DNA from: SIG578 sp964508295
Lineage (GTDB): Bacteria; Bacillota; Clostridia; Oscillospirales; Ruminococcaceae
Length of the DNA stretch: 21,821 nucleotides
Direction of reading: 5' to 3'
Assembly (NCBI GenBank): GCA_964508295.1
Contig: CAZDSQ010000029.1
Location: 1-21,821, forward strand
Shown here: in pieces, positions 19,928-21,821 of the stretch
Position numbering within the stretch: position 1 is the stretch's first letter
Layout: every line of letters starts with the position of its first letter
The notes under the pieces: generated by a model
Databases searched by the model: none
The model's input: the letters and a program-made list of their open reading frames with translations, nothing else
What the model was told of the DNA's origin: nothing
Translations under genes and position numbers: made by a program

Positions 19928-21721
19928 ATGACATCGAAAACTTCCAATGTAACCGTTAATAAATGGCTCGAAGAGATGAAAGCTCTTCTTTGTCCTGACA
20001 ATGTTGTTTGGATCGACGGCAGTGACGAGCAGAGAGAGGCTCTCCGTGAGGAAGCTGTTAAGCTCGGCGAGCTTACAAAGCTTAACCAGGAAAAGCTCCC
20101 CGGTTGCTACCTGCACCGCACCAATCCTAACGATGTTGCTCGTGTTGAGGACAGAACCTTTATCTGCACCAAGGATAAGGAAACTGCAGGCCCCACAAAC
20201 AACTGGTGTGATCCTGCCGAGATGTACGAGAAGCTCTATAGCATCGCAAAGGATAGCTACAAGGGCCGCACAATGTATATCATTCCTTATTCAATGGGCC
20301 CCATCGGCTCGCCTCTTGCAAAAGTAGGTATCGAGGTTACCGATTCGGTTTACGTTGTTCTTAATATGCTTATTATGACCCGCGTTAGCCTCAAGGTTCT
20401 TGAGGTTCTCGGCGACAGTAACGACTGGGTTCGCGGTCTGCACTCCCGTTGCGACGTTGATCCAGAAAAGCGTTACATCTGCCACTTCCCCGAGGATAAC
20501 ACCATTATCTCTGTTAACTCCGGCTACGGCGGAAACGTTCTTCTCGGTAAAAAGTGCTTTGCGCTCAGAATAGCTTCATTCCAGGGCTGGAAAGAGGGCT
20601 GGATGGCTGAGCATATGCTCATCTTAGGTCTTCAGAATCCCAAGGGCGAGGTTAAGTACGTTGCGGCTGCTTTCCCCTCTGCTTGCGGAAAGACCAACCT
20701 TGCTATGCTCATTCCTCCCGAGTATCTCAGAGAGAAGGGCTACAAGATCTGGACTGTTGGTGACGACATTTCCTGGATGAAGATAGGCCCCGACGGCAGA
20801 CTTTACGCCATCAACCCCGAGAACGGCTTCTTCGGCGTTGCTCCCGGAACCAACGAGCACTCCAACTTCAACGCTCTCGAGAGCACCAAGAAGGACACCA
20901 TCTTCACAAACGTTGCTCTTGACCTTAACGATAACACTGTTTGGTGGGAAGGACTTAACAAGAACCTCCCCGAGAACGCTCTTGATTGGAAGGGCAATCC
21001 TTGGGATCCCGCTAAATTTAACAAGGCTGACAAGACTACCTGCGCAGCTCACCCCAACTCAAGATTTACCGCTCCCGCTGCAAACTGCCCCTGCATTTCA
21101 GAGGAGTTTGACAAGGGCGCCGGCGTTCCTATTTCTGCTATTATCTTCGGCGGCCGCCGTGCAAAGTGCGCTCCGCTGGTTTATCAGTCAAAGGATTGGG
21201 TCAACGGTGTATTCGTAGGCTCGGCTATGGCTTCTGAAACAACTGCCGCAGCTGCAGGTGCAGTTGGCGTTGTTCGCCGCGATCCTATGGCTATGCTTCC
21301 CTTCTGCGGCTACCATATGGGCGACTATTTCCAGCACTGGCTCGAAATGGGCGAGAAGCTTGGCGACAAGGCTCCCAAGATCTTCAACGTCAACTGGTTC
21401 CGTACCGATGACGAGGGTAACTTCGTATGGCCCGGATTTGGCGACAATATGCGTGTTCTCAACTGGATCATTGATCGTTGCGAGGGCAAGGCAGACGCTA
21501 CCGAGACCGCTATCGGCTTCGTTCCCAAGCCCGAGGACATCGACCTTACCGATCTTGATATGGATATGGACACCTTAAAGTCCATACTCGAGGTTAACAA
21601 GGACGTTTGGACCAAGGAAGCTGAGGAGATCGAGGAGCACTACAAGAAGTTTGGCGACAGACTTCCCGCAGAGCTTCGCGAGCAGCTTGATACCCTCAAA
21701 GCAAACCTTGCAAAAATGTAA
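19928..21721 (+). CDS. pckG: phosphoenolpyruvate carboxykinase (GTP)
   Basis: Interconverts oxaloacetate plus GTP and PEP plus CO2 plus GDP. In fermentative gut bacteria it often runs towards oxaloacetate. The 597 residues are full length for the GTP form. The substrate region RTFICTKDKETAGPTNNW lies near 76-93, and GRTMYIIPYSMGPIGSPLAKVG near 113-134. The P-loop FPSACGKTN (249-257) contains the GTP-type reactive Cys253, followed by VGDDISWMKIGPDG (277-290) for metal binding and FGGRRAKCAPLVYQS. The ATP-form enzyme has a different P-loop, so the GTP assignment is clear. Codon choice leans to C/T-ending favoured codons (GTT, CTT, AAG), unlike its neighbours, suggesting high expression. It is monocistronic, with its own promoter and terminator. 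Confidence 0.98.
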   Translation: MTSKTSNVTVNKWLEEMKALLCPDNVVWIDGSDEQREALREEAVKLGELTKLNQEKLPGCYLHRTNPNDVARVEDRTFICTKDKETAGPTNNWCDPAEMYEKLYSIAKDSYKGRTMYIIPYSMGPIGSPLAKVGIEVTDSVYVVLNMLIMTRVSLKVLEVLGDSNDWVRGLHSRCDVDPEKRYICHFPEDNTIISVNSGYGGNVLLGKKCFALRIASFQGWKEGWMAEHMLILGLQNPKGEVKYVAAAFPSACGKTNLAMLIPPEYLREKGYKIWTVGDDISWMKIGPDGRLYAINPENGFFGVAPGTNEHSNFNALESTKKDTIFTNVALDLNDNTVWWEGLNKNLPENALDWKGNPWDPAKFNKADKTTCAAHPNSRFTAPAANCPCISEEFDKGAGVPISAIIFGGRRAKCAPLVYQSKDWVNGVFVGSAMASETTAAAAGAVGVVRRDPMAMLPFCGYHMGDYFQHWLEMGEKLGDKAPKIFNVNWFRTDDEGNFVWPGFGDNMRVLNWIIDRCEGKADATETAIGFVPKPEDIDLTDLDMDMDTLKSILEVNKDVWTKEAEEIEEHYKKFGDRLPAELREQLDTLKANLAKM

Positions 21722-21743
21722 TTGTCATAGTTAATATGATAGC

Positions 21744-21776
21744 AAAAACACCATCGGCAAAACCGATGGTGTTTTT
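21744..21776 (+). terminator. rho-independent terminator of pckG
   Basis: The perfect 14-bp stem AAAAACACCATCGG/CCGATGGTGTTTTT around CAAAA lies 22 bases past the stop. Its symmetry would let it work in both directions. Confidence 0.93.
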
Positions 21777-21805
21777 AGTTCAGATAACGTAATAAATTAA
21801 ACTTT

Positions 21806-21821
21806 GTAGGGACCGGCGTCC
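21806..21821 (+). repeat. left end of a second copy of the 125-bp repeat, cut by the window
   Basis: GTAGGGACCGGCGTCC matches 19280-19295 at 14 of 16 bases and runs to the window edge. Confidence 0.6.

Overview
The window looks like a chromosome segment of an uncultured or gut-type Clostridia (Firmicutes), probably Oscillospirales or a close relative. The basis is the dgt-dnaG-rpoD order, a zinc-binding L31, strong AAGGAGG-type ribosome sites, sigma-A promoters (TTGACA-17-TATAAT type), a purine riboswitch ahead of xpt, a GTP-type PEP carboxykinase, and small palindromic repeats of a kind I recall from gut Clostridia. The taxonomy is inference. I see no rRNA, tRNA, CRISPR array, prophage or transposase.

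Region 1 (79-5786) is a carbohydrate-type locus. An AraC-family regulator reads rightward. Leftward from the same short intergenic gap runs a tight five-gene operon: a variant NagB-fold protein, three Gfo/Idh/MocA oxidoreductases (one very divergent) and a TIM-barrel sugar isomerase/epimerase. It has no transporter and no kinase, so it looks like a modification or redox pathway for an amino sugar or inositol-like compound. The substrate is unknown. This is the least conventional part of the window.

Region 2 (5939-6547) holds a small DUF6809-like protein, a 153-bp MITE-like palindromic element and the rpoD terminator. Region 3 (6561-11674) is housekeeping and all leftward: rpmE (L31), yigZ, then dgt-dnaG-rpoD from a strong promoter with a perfect 14-bp inverted repeat in its leader.

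Region 4 (11682-17472) is a purine salvage and import operon, leftward: promoter, guanine-class riboswitch, xpt, a BMP-type lipoprotein, a double-domain ABC ATPase and two permeases (like yufNOPQ/bmpA-nupABC). The riboswitch has a clear switching architecture. An 18-bp antiterminator (8 + 10 bp) shares one strand with aptamer helix P1 and consumes the terminator. No terminator separates xpt from the transporter, so one switch probably controls both.

Region 5 (17562-21821) reads rightward: a cytosolic Cu/Zn-SOD-like protein with a shortened zinc loop, an Ldh2/malate dehydrogenase-family enzyme, and GTP-dependent PEP carboxykinase (pckG) with its own promoter and terminator. The 683-bp gap at 19245-19927 contains a 125-bp palindromic repeat (a partial second copy lies at the right window edge), an 18-bp palindrome, a frameshifted XRE-type regulator remnant with its terminator, a small hairpin, and the pckG promoter.
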